Part shown: positions 35,374-44,644 of the stretch, in pieces | Position numbering within the stretch: position 1 is the first letter of the stretch | Layout: each line of letters opens with the position of its first letter | From: HGM04593 sp045613945 | GTDB taxonomy: Bacteria; Bacteroidota; Bacteroidia; Bacteroidales; Bacteroidaceae | NCBI GenBank assembly: GCA_045613945.1 | Contig: JAZLBZ010000086.1 | Coordinates: 47,571 to 111,570 of the forward strand | Length of the DNA stretch: 64,000 nt | Reading direction: 5' to 3' | The notes under the pieces: model-generated | The model's input: only the letters and a program-made list of their open reading frames with translations | What the model was told of the DNA's origin: nothing | The model's database searches: none | Made by a program: the position numbers and the translations under genes

Positions 35374-36612
35374 ATGAAAAAGGCTCTTTTTATTCTATCC
35401 CTGATATTCCATATTACTACATCAACGGCACAGACCATCTCATATGATGAATACATGGAGCGCGTGCTAAAGAACAACATCGCACTCACCGCCAAAAGAA
35501 TGGACATAGAGATTGCCGATGCTGCGGTAACAGGCAGCAAGGTATACAACGACCCCAACATTGCACTCACATACACCAACAACGAGGATTGGAGCAAGGG
35601 ACTGGGACAAGGCATTGAATTGGAATTGAGCCGCACCTTTACGTTTGGAGTGCGCCGCAGCCGCATTGACCTTGCCGAGAGTGAGCGCACACAGACCGTA
35701 GCACTGCTAAAGGAGTATATACGTAATTTCCGCGCTGATGCTACCATTGCCTTCCTTGAGCACCTGCGAGCAAGGATGCTACACGAGGAGGCAACAGAGA
35801 TATACAAAGACCTGACCGAAGTCACAAACAACGATAGCATGCGCTACGTGCGTGGCGACATTGCACAGAGCGACTGGCTGGAGAGCCGCATGGCACAAGG
35901 CATTGCAAAGAATGCCATGCTTGCCACCGAGGCAGCACTGCACAACACCGCCATAAAACTGGGATACTACATGGGCGACATAGAAGGCGCCGAACTATTG
36001 AGCGGAACAGGAACATTGGAAATCTCAAATCAAGCAGCTGATCTCGCGCACTACACAACCACCGCTTTGGAACAGCGCGCCGACCTTGTAGTTGCGCTTT
36101 GCAATGCCGACATTGCTGTTGCCGCCCAGAAGTTCAACAAGGCACAGCGCCGCCCCGAACTTGATGTAGCGCTTGGAGCAACATACAACATTGCCGACCC
36201 CGATTTCACCACCATAAAGGCCGGTGTTGCCATACCTCTGAAATTCTCGAACCTGAACAAAGGAGCACGCCTGATGGATGAACTATTGGTAAAACAGGCA
36301 GATGTTGAAATTGAGGAAGCACGTCTGATGGTAACAGCCGATGTGATGCAGGCATACAACAATTTCAAGTATGCCGACAAGCAGAGCGAGACATTCTCAA
36401 GCGAAATGTTAAACGACATGCAGCAGGTGGTAGAGAGCAAAAGAAAAGCATACGAAATGGGCGAAATACCATTCCTGGATTACCTTATTGTACAGCGTAA
36501 CGAAAGTGAAATGCGCGGTGAATATATCAATGCACTCTTTGGCAAAGCCGTTGCCTGGGTTGAACTGCAACGCTCGGTAGGCATAGAACTGAAATTCAGA
36601 ACAGGAAAATGA
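35374..36612 (+). CDS. TolC-family outer-membrane efflux protein (orphan)
   Basis: I start at the ATG at 35374 (MKKALFILSLIF), which opens a signal peptide; an upstream ATG at 35311 lies inside the CCA gene. The 412-residue protein has the TolC/CusC outline: long helical hairpins, for example residues ~20-60 and ~110-160, repeated in the second half, and short barrel strands (NIALTYTNNEDW; ELDVALGATYNI). It would form the outer-membrane duct of an efflux or secretion pump. No periplasmic adaptor or RND/ABC pump gene accompanies it, and a terminator follows. It may serve partners encoded elsewhere. Confidence 0.85.
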   Translation: MKKALFILSLIFHITTSTAQTISYDEYMERVLKNNIALTAKRMDIEIADAAVTGSKVYNDPNIALTYTNNEDWSKGLGQGIELELSRTFTFGVRRSRIDLAESERTQTVALLKEYIRNFRADATIAFLEHLRARMLHEEATEIYKDLTEVTNNDSMRYVRGDIAQSDWLESRMAQGIAKNAMLATEAALHNTAIKLGYYMGDIEGAELLSGTGTLEISNQAADLAHYTTTALEQRADLVVALCNADIAVAAQKFNKAQRRPELDVALGATYNIADPDFTTIKAGVAIPLKFSNLNKGARLMDELLVKQADVEIEEARLMVTADVMQAYNNFKYADKQSETFSSEMLNDMQQVVESKRKAYEMGEIPFLDYLIVQRNESEMRGEYINALFGKAVAWVELQRSVGIELKFRTGK

Positions 36613-36639
36613 TTCGGATATAAAGAAAGATATACAAAG

Positions 36640-36668
36640 AACGCGACATCAAAATGTGTCGCGTTTTC
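36640..36668. terminator. Intrinsic terminator between the TolC-like and LpxH-like genes
   Basis: AACGCGACA at 36640-36648 pairs perfectly with TGTCGCGTT at 36657-36665, followed by TTCT. It lies between convergent genes and may serve both. Confidence 0.7.
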
Positions 36669-36670
36669 TA

Positions 36671-37435
36671 TTATAGGTCCTTGCTCTCTCCTTCTATAAA
36701 GTACTTGCGCTCTATTGTCTTGCCGTCAAGTACAACATAAGCGAATGTTGATATCCAGTCACCGAGGAATATGCAGCGCGAACTCTCGCCCAGCGGCAAA
36801 TCAACATCAATGTGACGGTGACCAAAGATAAAGCAGTCAACCGAAGGATGTTTCTTGAGGTATTCACGCGCAAAGAGTACGCAATCCTCCTTGTCGGCAC
36901 CCAGGAATGGAGTATCACCCTTCACCTTGTGCTTCACCATACTGTGCTGTGCCCACCGGAGCCCCATCCACACGCTCCAGCGAGGATGCAGCATTGAGAA
37001 CATCCAGCGCAGGAAACGGCTGCGGAACATTGCACGCAACACCTTGTAGCCCTTTTCCTTTGAGAACTCATCGCCATGCGCAAGGAACACCTCATTGCCA
37101 TAAAGTTCAACAAGACATGGCTCGCGATGTATTGTCACGCCGCACTCTTTCTCAAGGTAGTCAAGGCACCACTGGTCATGGTTACCGGTAAAGAAGTGTA
37201 CCTCTACCCCCCTGTCGGTCAATTCAGATATCTTGCCCAAGAAACGTGTATATCCTTTGGGAACAACATAGCGGTGTTCGTACCAGAAGTCGAACACATC
37301 GCCAAGTAGATACACTGCTGCCGCCTCGTTCTTTATCTTGTCAAGGAACGATACAATGCGGCGCTCGTGGGTACGGCGGTGCTCAATGGCCCATGAGCCA
37401 AGATGCACATCAGAAAGGATATATATCTTTTTCAT
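36671..37435 (-). CDS. UDP-2,3-diacylglucosamine pyrophosphatase-like metallophosphoesterase (LpxH type)
   Basis: I choose the ATG at 37435 (MKKIYILSDVHLGS) over one 51 bases upstream because the metallophosphoesterase fold starts at once. The 254-residue protein shows the full binuclear-metal set: DVHLG, LGDVFDFW, GNHDQW, HGDE and GHRHID. It would cleave UDP-2,3-diacylglucosamine in lipid A synthesis, acting at the inner face of the inner membrane. It is the last gene of a minus-strand unit with GT2, radC and DUF59. The alternative is a related phosphoesterase of unknown substrate. Confidence 0.85.
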   Translation of the reverse strand: MKKIYILSDVHLGSWAIEHRRTHERRIVSFLDKIKNEAAAVYLLGDVFDFWYEHRYVVPKGYTRFLGKISELTDRGVEVHFFTGNHDQWCLDYLEKECGVTIHREPCLVELYGNEVFLAHGDEFSKEKGYKVLRAMFRSRFLRWMFSMLHPRWSVWMGLRWAQHSMVKHKVKGDTPFLGADKEDCVLFAREYLKKHPSVDCFIFGHRHIDVDLPLGESSRCIFLGDWISTFAYVVLDGKTIERKYFIEGESKDL

Positions 37436-37472
37436 AACAGGAAAGGAGTTCTTGAGTCGTGCAGACCATATA

Positions 37473-37784
37473 TTATAGCAGACCAAGTTCGAGCTTTGCC
37501 TCTTCGGTCATCAGTTCCTGGCTCCACTCGGGTTCAAACACCAGGTTCAGGTTTAGTGACTTAACGCCCTCAATTGACTCAACCTTCATCCTTACATCCT
37601 CCATCATAAAATCGGCAGCAGGACAGGTTGGTGCCGTCAGGGTCATGTCAATATCTACAGCGTAATCGTCGCTCACCTCAATGCGGTAGATGAGCCCGAG
37701 GTCATATATGTTGACTGGAATCTCAGGGTCATACACTGTCTTTATCATTTCAACGATTTTCTCTTCTATTTCAAACTTTTCCAT
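37473..37784 (-). CDS. DUF59 / MIP18-family Fe-S assembly factor
   Basis: A 103-residue cytoplasmic protein of the MIP18/PaaD/SufT type. The conserved YDPEIPVNIYDLGLIY motif and the TLTAPTCPAADFM segment with its cysteine are diagnostic. Family members help insert or load Fe-S clusters, often next to suf genes; here the neighbours are instead lpxH-like (37 bases downstream) and radC (15 bases upstream), all on the minus strand. Specific client proteins are unknown. Confidence 0.9.
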   Translation of the reverse strand: MEKFEIEEKIVEMIKTVYDPEIPVNIYDLGLIYRIEVSDDYAVDIDMTLTAPTCPAADFMMEDVRMKVESIEGVKSLNLNLVFEPEWSQELMTEEAKLELGLL

Positions 37785-37799
37785 ATCATCATCTCATTT

Positions 37800-38498
37800 T
37801 TAGAGGCGAGCCTCATCGTTATAACTGAAATATGCTCCATCGGTGAGCACAATGTGGTCAAGCAGGCGTATGTTCATTATCTTGCACGCCTGGGCAAGAT
37901 TCTCTGTCAGCCTGTCGTCCTCACGGCTTGGCTTTATATTGCCTGACGGATGGTTGTGGCACAGGGCAATTGTTGTCGCACGTTTCATCAGCGCCTCGCG
38001 TATCACAAGACGTATGTCGACAACCGTTGCCGTAAAACCGCCGGTACCGATGAGCACATGGTCAATGACGCGGTTCATACGGTTCAGCAGCATAACATAG
38101 CAGCGCTCCACCGGAGAGTCGCACAGGATGGGATGAAAATAGCGGTACAGATCGTGCGACGATGTTATGCAGGGCTGCTCGCCCTCATTTTCCTCGCGAC
38201 GTTTCCATAGCTCGCAGGCTGCCACAATAGTGATTGCCTTCGCCGGGCCAATGCCCCTGAAGGTACAAAGGTCATCGGCCGAGAGTTTTGCCAGTTCCGA
38301 TATGCTGTTGCCGCAAGAGTCAAGGACACGCTTCATAAGGTCTACAGCGCTCTCCTCGTCATTGCCCGACCCCACAAGAATTGCCAGCAGTTCCGACTTG
38401 CTGAGTGTCGAAATACCGTTCTTCATGGCCTTCTCGCGCGGACGGTCGTCGAGCGCCCACTCCTTGATGCTCTTCTTTTGCTTATCCTCGGTCATCAT
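37800..38498 (-). CDS. radC: RadC-family protein (JAB/MPN domain)
   Basis: A 232-residue protein with an N-terminal helix-hairpin-helix part (RGIGPAKAITIVAACEL) and a C-terminal JAB1/MPN metal-binding domain with the HNHPSGNIKPSREDD motif. Despite the name, its role in DNA repair is doubtful; the family is widespread and of uncertain function. The ATG overlaps the stop of the upstream GT2 gene by four bases, so translation is coupled. A second ATG three bases in would also serve. Confidence 0.93.
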   Translation of the reverse strand: MMTEDKQKKSIKEWALDDRPREKAMKNGISTLSKSELLAILVGSGNDEESAVDLMKRVLDSCGNSISELAKLSADDLCTFRGIGPAKAITIVAACELWKRREENEGEQPCITSSHDLYRYFHPILCDSPVERCYVMLLNRMNRVIDHVLIGTGGFTATVVDIRLVIREALMKRATTIALCHNHPSGNIKPSREDDRLTENLAQACKIMNIRLLDHIVLTDGAYFSYNDEARL

Positions 38499-39490
38499 CC
38501 CCTGTTATATATCTTTGTAAGGTTCTTCTTTGTCTCAAGCGGCTGTTTCAGTATCATCTTGAACCAAAGCGCCTTGAGGAATCCCGTTCCGTAGCCCACA
38601 ATCTGCACCGCAGCGGCAACTACAGAGAGCAGTGCCACATTCAGGTTCCTGTTCTTTAGCAGCGAATCGGCAAATATAAGCAAGGCATACAGCAGTGGCA
38701 ACAGCAGCAGCCAGGGACAGAAAAACGATGCAGCCAGCAACACTACGCCCAGGACAAGCAACAGCGCCGGAGCGGTGTGTACAATCTTCAGCGACCCGGG
38801 GTGCAGTATCTGCAGCCATATTCTCGCCTGGCCAAAGTTATTGACCTGCTTGAAGAAACGGCTCATATCAATGCGGCGCTTGTGATAGACAAATACAGGA
38901 CGTATCAAGCGAATCTTGAAACCGGCATTACGTATGCGTATGCTAAGGTCAATATCCTCGCCCATCATGTCCTTAAAATCGCCCACCGCCTCATAGACCT
39001 TCTTTGAAAAGCCCATATTGAAAGTACGAGGGCAGAACTTCTCCATCACTGCTTTGCCGCCGCGTATGCCGCCCGTTGTCCAGAACGATGTCATTGCGTG
39101 GCTCACAGCCTTCTGCATATCCGAGAACGAATTGTCGGCAGCGTCGGGGCCACCAAAGCAATCGGCATAGTCACTCGCCATTTCGGCCTCAAGTGTCTCA
39201 AAATAGGTGGGAGGCAGTATTACATCCGAGTCAAAGAAGAGCAGATAGTCGCCTGTTGCTCTTTGCATGCCATAGTTACGTGTCTCGCTACGGCCGGAAT
39301 TCTCCTTATAGTAATAGTGGATAGTAAAAAAAGAACGATAGTGACCAAGCAAATGATCACATCGTTCTTTTGAGCCATCCTCTATAATAAGCAACTCAAA
39401 TGGTTTTACCGTCTGAGCCATCAGGCTGTCAAGCAGTTCCTTTACCTCGCCTGGCCTGTTATAAACAGGAACAATTATAGAGTATAACAA
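38495..39490 (-). CDS. Family 2 glycosyltransferase, membrane-associated
   Basis: A 331-residue inverting GT-A transferase. The N-terminal Rossmann-like fold reads IIVPVYNRPGEVKELL, followed by the DSDV metal site (YLLFFDSDVILP) and the MGEDIDLSIRIR acceptor motif. Two to three transmembrane helices near residues 235-285 (TAPALLLVLGVVLLAAS and LLLPLLYALLIF) anchor it in the inner membrane. It probably adds a sugar to a lipid or surface polysaccharide. Its stop overlaps the radC start, so it heads the unit GT2-radC-DUF59-lpxH-like. Acceptor and donor cannot be read from the sequence. Confidence 0.9.
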   Translation of the reverse strand: MLYSIIVPVYNRPGEVKELLDSLMAQTVKPFELLIIEDGSKERCDHLLGHYRSFFTIHYYYKENSGRSETRNYGMQRATGDYLLFFDSDVILPPTYFETLEAEMASDYADCFGGPDAADNSFSDMQKAVSHAMTSFWTTGGIRGGKAVMEKFCPRTFNMGFSKKVYEAVGDFKDMMGEDIDLSIRIRNAGFKIRLIRPVFVYHKRRIDMSRFFKQVNNFGQARIWLQILHPGSLKIVHTAPALLLVLGVVLLAASFFCPWLLLLPLLYALLIFADSLLKNRNLNVALLSVVAAAVQIVGYGTGFLKALWFKMILKQPLETKKNLTKIYNRG

Positions 39491-39625
39491 ATCTTTTTCT
39501 TATTTTAAATTAAACTTGTCTATTAAAAGTGGGAGAACAAGGCGTAATACCGGAATTTACTTTTAGCAAATGGAAATTTACGACTTTCCGTATAACGCAG
39601 TTATCACCTTTTTAATGAGTCAAGA

Positions 39626-40192
39626 TTATGCCTTTACGCGACCAACGTAAGAACCGTCACGTGTGTCAATCTCAACAAGTTCGCCCTCGTTGATGAAGAG
39701 AGGAACGCGGATCTCGGCACCGGTCTCCACTGTAGCAGGCTTTGTTGTGTTTGTAGCAGTGTCACCCTTGAGACCTGGCTCTGTGTATGTGATTGCAAGA
39801 ACAACCTTCACCGGCATATCGGCATAAAGGATAGTCTCAGTTGATGCGTCAGTAACAACCTCAAGTGTCATACCCTCCTTCATGAAAGCAACACCGTTGA
39901 TCTGCTCTGATGCGATGGTTACCTGCTCGAAAGTCTCCTGGTTCATAAATACGAACTCCTCGCCCTCCTGATAGAGATACTGGTATGGACGGCGCTCAAC
40001 GCGTACATCCTCGAGTTTCTCACCGATGTTGAAACGACGATCCAATACATAGCCGTCAACAACGTCCTTAAGTTTTGTACGCATAAAAGTGTTACCCTTA
40101 CCTGGCTTCACGTGCAAGAAATCGATACAGAAATACAGCTTGCCATCCATGCGGATTGCTGTACCCTTTTTAATGTCTTCTGCATTAATCAT
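39626..40192 (-). CDS. efp: Translation elongation factor P
   Basis: Relieves ribosome stalling at polyproline stretches. The 188-residue length and the three beta-barrel domains match EF-P, with the tRNA-like domain I starting MINAEDIKKGTAIRM. The tip of domain I carries Lys32 in KPGKGNTF, the residue modified in many bacteria; the modifying enzyme, if any, is not in the window. A -7 box lies upstream at 40241-40248. It is separated from the GT2 gene by 135 bases in which I see no strong terminator. Confidence 0.96.
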   Translation of the reverse strand: MINAEDIKKGTAIRMDGKLYFCIDFLHVKPGKGNTFMRTKLKDVVDGYVLDRRFNIGEKLEDVRVERRPYQYLYQEGEEFVFMNQETFEQVTIASEQINGVAFMKEGMTLEVVTDASTETILYADMPVKVVLAITYTEPGLKGDTATNTTKPATVETGAEIRVPLFINEGELVEIDTRDGSYVGRVKA

Positions 40193-40240
40193 AAATCTAC
40201 TATTTTTAAAATTAAACTATTATCTTCTCGAAAATCTTTG

Positions 40241-40248
40241 CAAAGATA
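40241..40248 (-). promoter_or_regulatory. -7 box of efp
   Basis: On the minus strand this reads TATCTTTG, a perfect TAnnTTTG match 49 bases before the efp start. A TTTG lies 23 bases further upstream, slightly longer than the usual spacer. Confidence 0.5.
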
Positions 40249-40375
40249 GTTCAAACGAGCGAAAGTTTATACAAATGAGTGAATAAAATTTATTTTATTT
40301 CCAACGAATGCAGGCAGACTTGGGCGAAGCCAAATAATATCAAGCCAAAACGCATCAAAATCAGGCATTTTTTAC

Positions 40376-40383
40376 TATTTTTG
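40376..40383 (+). promoter_or_regulatory. -7 box of the RND efflux operon
   Basis: TATTTTTG, a perfect TAnnTTTG match 122 bases before the adaptor ATG; no clear -33 element. The long leader is A/T rich. The rest of the 312-base gap between efp and this operon holds nothing else I can name. Confidence 0.4.
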
Positions 40384-40504
40384 TAAACTTTTAGCAAGCC
40401 ATAGTCTTTTTTGTGAAACTTGTGTGCCACAACGAATTATAGAAAGGCTTTAAACCTTTTAGCATAATTAGAGTCAAAACATTATTGAACAATACAAAAA
40501 AACA

Positions 40505-41581
40505 ATGAAGAAATATCTTAAATGGGGATTTGTGACAGCGATTGTTGCAGGAGTTTCGGTTTTCGGTTACTTTCAGCTGATTCCACGACAGAATGAAGAA
40601 CTTGCCACTGTAGACAATACACCGGTCAGGAACAACAAGAAAGTGCTCAACGTAACTGCAAGGATACTCAAGCCGCAGTTGCTCACCGACGAGATACTCA
40701 CTGTTGGCAAACTTGTACCCGACGAGGAGGTGCAGTTGACATTCGAGACATCGGGCAAGATTACCGACATCTATTTCAAGGAGGGCACATTCGTTGAGAA
40801 GGGCACGCTGCTTGCAAAGGTAAACGATTCACAGTTGCAGGCACAGCTCGCGCGCCTTGAGGCACAGGTTCCGCTTGCGCAGGACCGCGTATATCGCCAG
40901 AGCGCACTGTTGCAGCGCGATGCTGTGAGCAAGGAGGCGCTTGAGATTGTCAAGACAGAACTGGCAACACTCAACGCCGACATTGAGCAGGTGAAGGCGC
41001 ATATAAGCATGACCGAACTGCGTGCTCCATTCGACGGTATAATAGGTTTGCGACAGGTGAGCGTTGGTGCATACGCATCGCCATCGACAATAGTCGCAAC
41101 CCTCACATCAATAAGCCCAATCAAGATTGAGTTCTCGGTTTCGGAAAGATATGCCAGGGATGTAAAGAAAGGAACAAGACTCTCATTCAATGTAGATGGC
41201 TACACCACCCCGTTCGAGGCACAGGTGTATGCAACAGAGTCGAGCCTTGACCCCGAGACACACAACCTTACCGTGCGCGCCCTCTACAGCAACAGCGACC
41301 AGATGCTGATGCCCGGTCAGTACACCGGCATCAGGCTAAAGCAGAAGGAGATTACCGACGCTATCTCAGTGCCGGCCGAGGCTATTGTCCCCGAAATGGG
41401 CAAGAACAAGGTTTTCGTATACCGCAACGGTCACGCCGAGCCCGTAGACATCACAATAGGATTGCGCACAGACACCCAGGTGCAGGTAGTAGAAGGACTG
41501 CATAGCGGTGATACCATCCTCACATCGGGAACACTGCAGTTGCGCAAAGGTTCTGCTGTAAAGATTGAAAGTTTCGAATAA
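40505..41581 (+). CDS. RND efflux periplasmic adaptor (membrane fusion protein)
   Basis: A 358-residue HlyD/AcrA-type adaptor that links an inner-membrane RND pump to an outer-membrane channel. The N-terminus is a single membrane anchor or signal segment (WGFVTAIVAGVSVFGYF). The lipoyl halves are recognisable as LVPDEEVQLTFETSGKI and MTELRAPFDGIIGLRQ, separated by an alpha-hairpin at residues ~115-165. The beta-barrel and membrane-proximal domains follow, with the typical PGQYTGIRL and VPAEAIVPEMGKNKVFV. It heads a three-gene operon with the RND pump (21 bases on) and TolC. Substrate unknown. Confidence 0.93.
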   Translation: MKKYLKWGFVTAIVAGVSVFGYFQLIPRQNEELATVDNTPVRNNKKVLNVTARILKPQLLTDEILTVGKLVPDEEVQLTFETSGKITDIYFKEGTFVEKGTLLAKVNDSQLQAQLARLEAQVPLAQDRVYRQSALLQRDAVSKEALEIVKTELATLNADIEQVKAHISMTELRAPFDGIIGLRQVSVGAYASPSTIVATLTSISPIKIEFSVSERYARDVKKGTRLSFNVDGYTTPFEAQVYATESSLDPETHNLTVRALYSNSDQMLMPGQYTGIRLKQKEITDAISVPAEAIVPEMGKNKVFVYRNGHAEPVDITIGLRTDTQVQVVEGLHSGDTILTSGTLQLRKGSAVKIESFE

Positions 41582-41602
41582 CGCACGCCAAAAGAGAGAC
41601 AT

Positions 41603-44600
41603 ATGAACATATCCGAATTGAGCATCCGTCGTCCCGTTCTTGCTACGGTGCTTACCATAATAATCGTAATTTTCGGCTTCATTGGCTACAACACCCTGGG
41701 TGTGCGCGAATACCCATCGGTCGACAACCCCATAATCTCGGTATCGTGCAGTTATGCAGGTGCCAATGCCGATGTCATTGAGAGCCAGATTACAGAGCCG
41801 CTCGAACAGAATATCAACGGTATCCCTGGTATCCGCTCAATCTCAAGTGTGAGCCAGCAAGGACAGTGCCGCATAACTGTGGAGTTTGAACTGTCAGTAG
41901 ACCTTGAGACCGCCGCAAATGATGTGCGCGACAAGGTTTCACGCGCACAGCGCTACCTTCCGCGCGACTGTGACCCGCCCACCGTATCAAAGGCCGACGC
42001 CGATGCAACACCTATCCTTATGATTGCGATACAGAGCGGGAACCGCTCGTTGCTAGAACTGAGCGAGATTGCCGACCTCACCGTAAAGGAGCAGTTGCAG
42101 ACAATCCCCGACGTCAGCAGCGTACAGATTTGGGGTGAGAAGCGTTACTCTATGAGAATATGGCTGGACCCCACAAAACTTGCCGCGCATGGGCTCACAC
42201 CTGTTGATGTAAGGAATGCTATTACAAACGAGAATGTCGAACTCCCATCGGGCAGCATCGAGGGCAACACCGTTGAACTCACACTGCGCACAATGGGACA
42301 GATGCACACCGCCGGCGAGTTCAACAACATCATTCTAAAGAAGAACGGCGGCAACATCATACGCATAAGCGACGTAGGACACGCCGAACTTGGCCCTGCC
42401 GACCTCAAGAGCTATATGAAGATGAACGGTGTGCCAATGGTGGGTGTTGCGGTAATTCCACAGCCGGGTGCCAACCACATTGAGATTGCCGATGCTGTGT
42501 ATGCACGCATGGAGCAGATGAAGAAAGACCTGCCAGATGACGTGGAGTACACCTATGGCTTTGACAGCACAAAGTTCATCCGCGCATCAATCGACGAGGT
42601 AAAGAGCACCATCTACGAGGCCTTCATCCTTGTGATTATCATCATTTTCCTTTTCCTGCGCGACTGGCGCGTGACACTCGTGCCATGCATCGTTATTCCG
42701 GTCTCGCTCATCGGTGCATTCTTTGTAATGTATGTTGCAGGTTTCTCAATCAACGTTCTCACCATGCTTGCCATAGTGCTCTCGGTGGGTCTTGTGGTGG
42801 ATGATGCCATTGTGATGACCGAGAACATCTACATACGCATAGAGCAGGGAATGAGACCGCTTAAAGCGGGTATCGAGGGCTCAAAGGAGATTTTCTTTGC
42901 AGTCATATCGACAACCATCACCCTCATTGCGGTGTTCCTGCCCATTGTCTTTATGGAGGGAACCAGCGGACGCCTGTTCCGCGAGTTCAGTTTTGTGGTA
43001 GCCGGTTCGGTAGTCATATCATCATTTGCGGCGCTCACATTCACCCCAATGATTGCTACCAAGCTGCTCAAGCGCCGCAAGGAGCAGAAGTGGCTCTACC
43101 GCAAGACCGAGCCATTCTTCAATGGGCTGAACAACATCTACTACAAGTCACTCGACGCATTCATGAAGGTCCGTTGGGTTGCCATCCCGGTGTTGCTTAT
43201 CATGTTTGTGCTCATTGGCTACCTGTGGAACAAGATTCCTGCCGAGATGGCTCCTATGGAGGACCGTTCGCAGATTACCATCAACACACGAGGTGCCGAG
43301 GGTGTTAGTTATGAATATATGCGCGACTACACCGAGGACATCAACCTGTTGGTAGACTCCATTGTCCCCGATGCGGTTTCGGTCACCTCACGCGTGTCAA
43401 ACGGCGGCGGTAACATCAGAATTACACTGAAGGATATTGCCGACCGTGACTACTCACAGATGGACGTTGCCGAAAGGCTCACTGCCGCCATTGGCAGCAA
43501 GACCAAAGCCAGGGCATTCGTGCAGCAGCAGTCATCGTTCGGCGGCCGCCGAGGAAGCATGCCAATACAGTATGTCATCCAGGCAACAAGTTCCGAGAAA
43601 TTGCAGGAGGTGCTGCCCCTCTTCCTGCAGCGCGTACACGAGAATCCGGTGTTCAAGATGGCCGATGCCGACCTCAAGTTCAACAGCCCCGAGACACGCG
43701 TTAACATCAACCGCGACAAGGCCGGCATGCTCGGTGCGAGCGTGCGCGATGTTGCCGAGACACTACAGTATGGCCTCAGCGGACAGCGCATGGGCTACTT
43801 CTACATGAACGGCAAGCAGTATGAAATCATTGGCCAAATCAACCGCCAGCAACGCAACACGCCATCAAGCGTAAAGTCAATATACATACGTTGTGATGGC
43901 GGACAGATGATACAACTCGACAACTTTGTTGAGTTCATTGAGTCAACCGCCCCGCCAAAACTCTACCACTACAACCGTTTCCTCTCGGCAACCATATCTG
44001 CCGGACTTGCAGAGGGCAAGACTATTGGCGACGGACTTGCAGAGATGGACAAGATTGCCGAGGAGGTGCTCGACGACTCGTTCCGCACAGCGCTCACCGG
44101 CGACTCTAAAGAGTTCCGCGAGAGTTCGTCGAGCCTTATGTTCGCCTTCATCCTTGCACTGGTGCTCATCTACCTTATCCTTGCAGCACAGTTCGAGAGT
44201 TTCAAGGACCCGTTCATCATAATGCTCACCGTGCCGCTTGCCATTGCGGGAGCTCTCATATTCATGGTATGCAGGGACATCACCATGAACGTGTTCAGCC
44301 AGATTGGTATCATCATGCTCATTGGACTTGTTGCCAAGAACGGTATTCTCATCGTTGAGTTCGCCAACATGAAACAGCAGGCCGGCGAGAGCAAGATGGA
44401 TGCCATCAAGAACGCCTCTCTGCAGCGTCTGCGCCCAATTCTGATGACCAGCCTCTCAACAATGCTTGGTCTCATCCCGCTAATGTTCGCAGGTGGCGAG
44501 GGTGCCAACCAGCGTATAGCAATGGGTACAGCAGTAGTGGGCGGTATGCTGGTATCAACAATACTCACAATGTACGTTGTACCTGCCGTATACAGTTACA

Positions 44601-44644
44601 TATCAACCGAGCGCAAAGAGAAGATAGAGGAGGATAACAAATGA
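41603..44644 (+). CDS. RND-family efflux transporter (HAE-1/AcrB type)
   Basis: A 1013-residue proton-driven pump with twelve expected membrane helices and two large periplasmic loops. It begins MNISELSIRRPVLATVL as in MdtB/MexF-type proteins. Helix 4 carries the essential proton-relay pair Asp-Asp in VGLVVDDAIVMTENIY. Other family motifs are PVDVRNAI in the porter domain and GLVAKNGILIVEFAN in helix 10. The final codons overlap the TolC start by four bases, so the operon is translationally coupled. Hydrophobic drugs or bile salts are typical substrates in gut species, but this is inference. Confidence 0.95.
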   Translation: MNISELSIRRPVLATVLTIIIVIFGFIGYNTLGVREYPSVDNPIISVSCSYAGANADVIESQITEPLEQNINGIPGIRSISSVSQQGQCRITVEFELSVDLETAANDVRDKVSRAQRYLPRDCDPPTVSKADADATPILMIAIQSGNRSLLELSEIADLTVKEQLQTIPDVSSVQIWGEKRYSMRIWLDPTKLAAHGLTPVDVRNAITNENVELPSGSIEGNTVELTLRTMGQMHTAGEFNNIILKKNGGNIIRISDVGHAELGPADLKSYMKMNGVPMVGVAVIPQPGANHIEIADAVYARMEQMKKDLPDDVEYTYGFDSTKFIRASIDEVKSTIYEAFILVIIIIFLFLRDWRVTLVPCIVIPVSLIGAFFVMYVAGFSINVLTMLAIVLSVGLVVDDAIVMTENIYIRIEQGMRPLKAGIEGSKEIFFAVISTTITLIAVFLPIVFMEGTSGRLFREFSFVVAGSVVISSFAALTFTPMIATKLLKRRKEQKWLYRKTEPFFNGLNNIYYKSLDAFMKVRWVAIPVLLIMFVLIGYLWNKIPAEMAPMEDRSQITINTRGAEGVSYEYMRDYTEDINLLVDSIVPDAVSVTSRVSNGGGNIRITLKDIADRDYSQMDVAERLTAAIGSKTKARAFVQQQSSFGGRRGSMPIQYVIQATSSEKLQEVLPLFLQRVHENPVFKMADADLKFNSPETRVNINRDKAGMLGASVRDVAETLQYGLSGQRMGYFYMNGKQYEIIGQINRQQRNTPSSVKSIYIRCDGGQMIQLDNFVEFIESTAPPKLYHYNRFLSATISAGLAEGKTIGDGLAEMDKIAEEVLDDSFRTALTGDSKEFRESSSSLMFAFILALVLIYLILAAQFESFKDPFIIMLTVPLAIAGALIFMVCRDITMNVFSQIGIIMLIGLVAKNGILIVEFANMKQQAGESKMDAIKNASLQRLRPILMTSLSTMLGLIPLMFAGGEGANQRIAMGTAVVGGMLVSTILTMYVVPAVYSYISTERKEKIEEDNK

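Noticed and set aside
35067..35840. A 257-codon minus-strand open frame across the CCA enzyme and TolC-like genes
   Set aside because: It crosses two real plus-strand genes and shows no recognisable domain.
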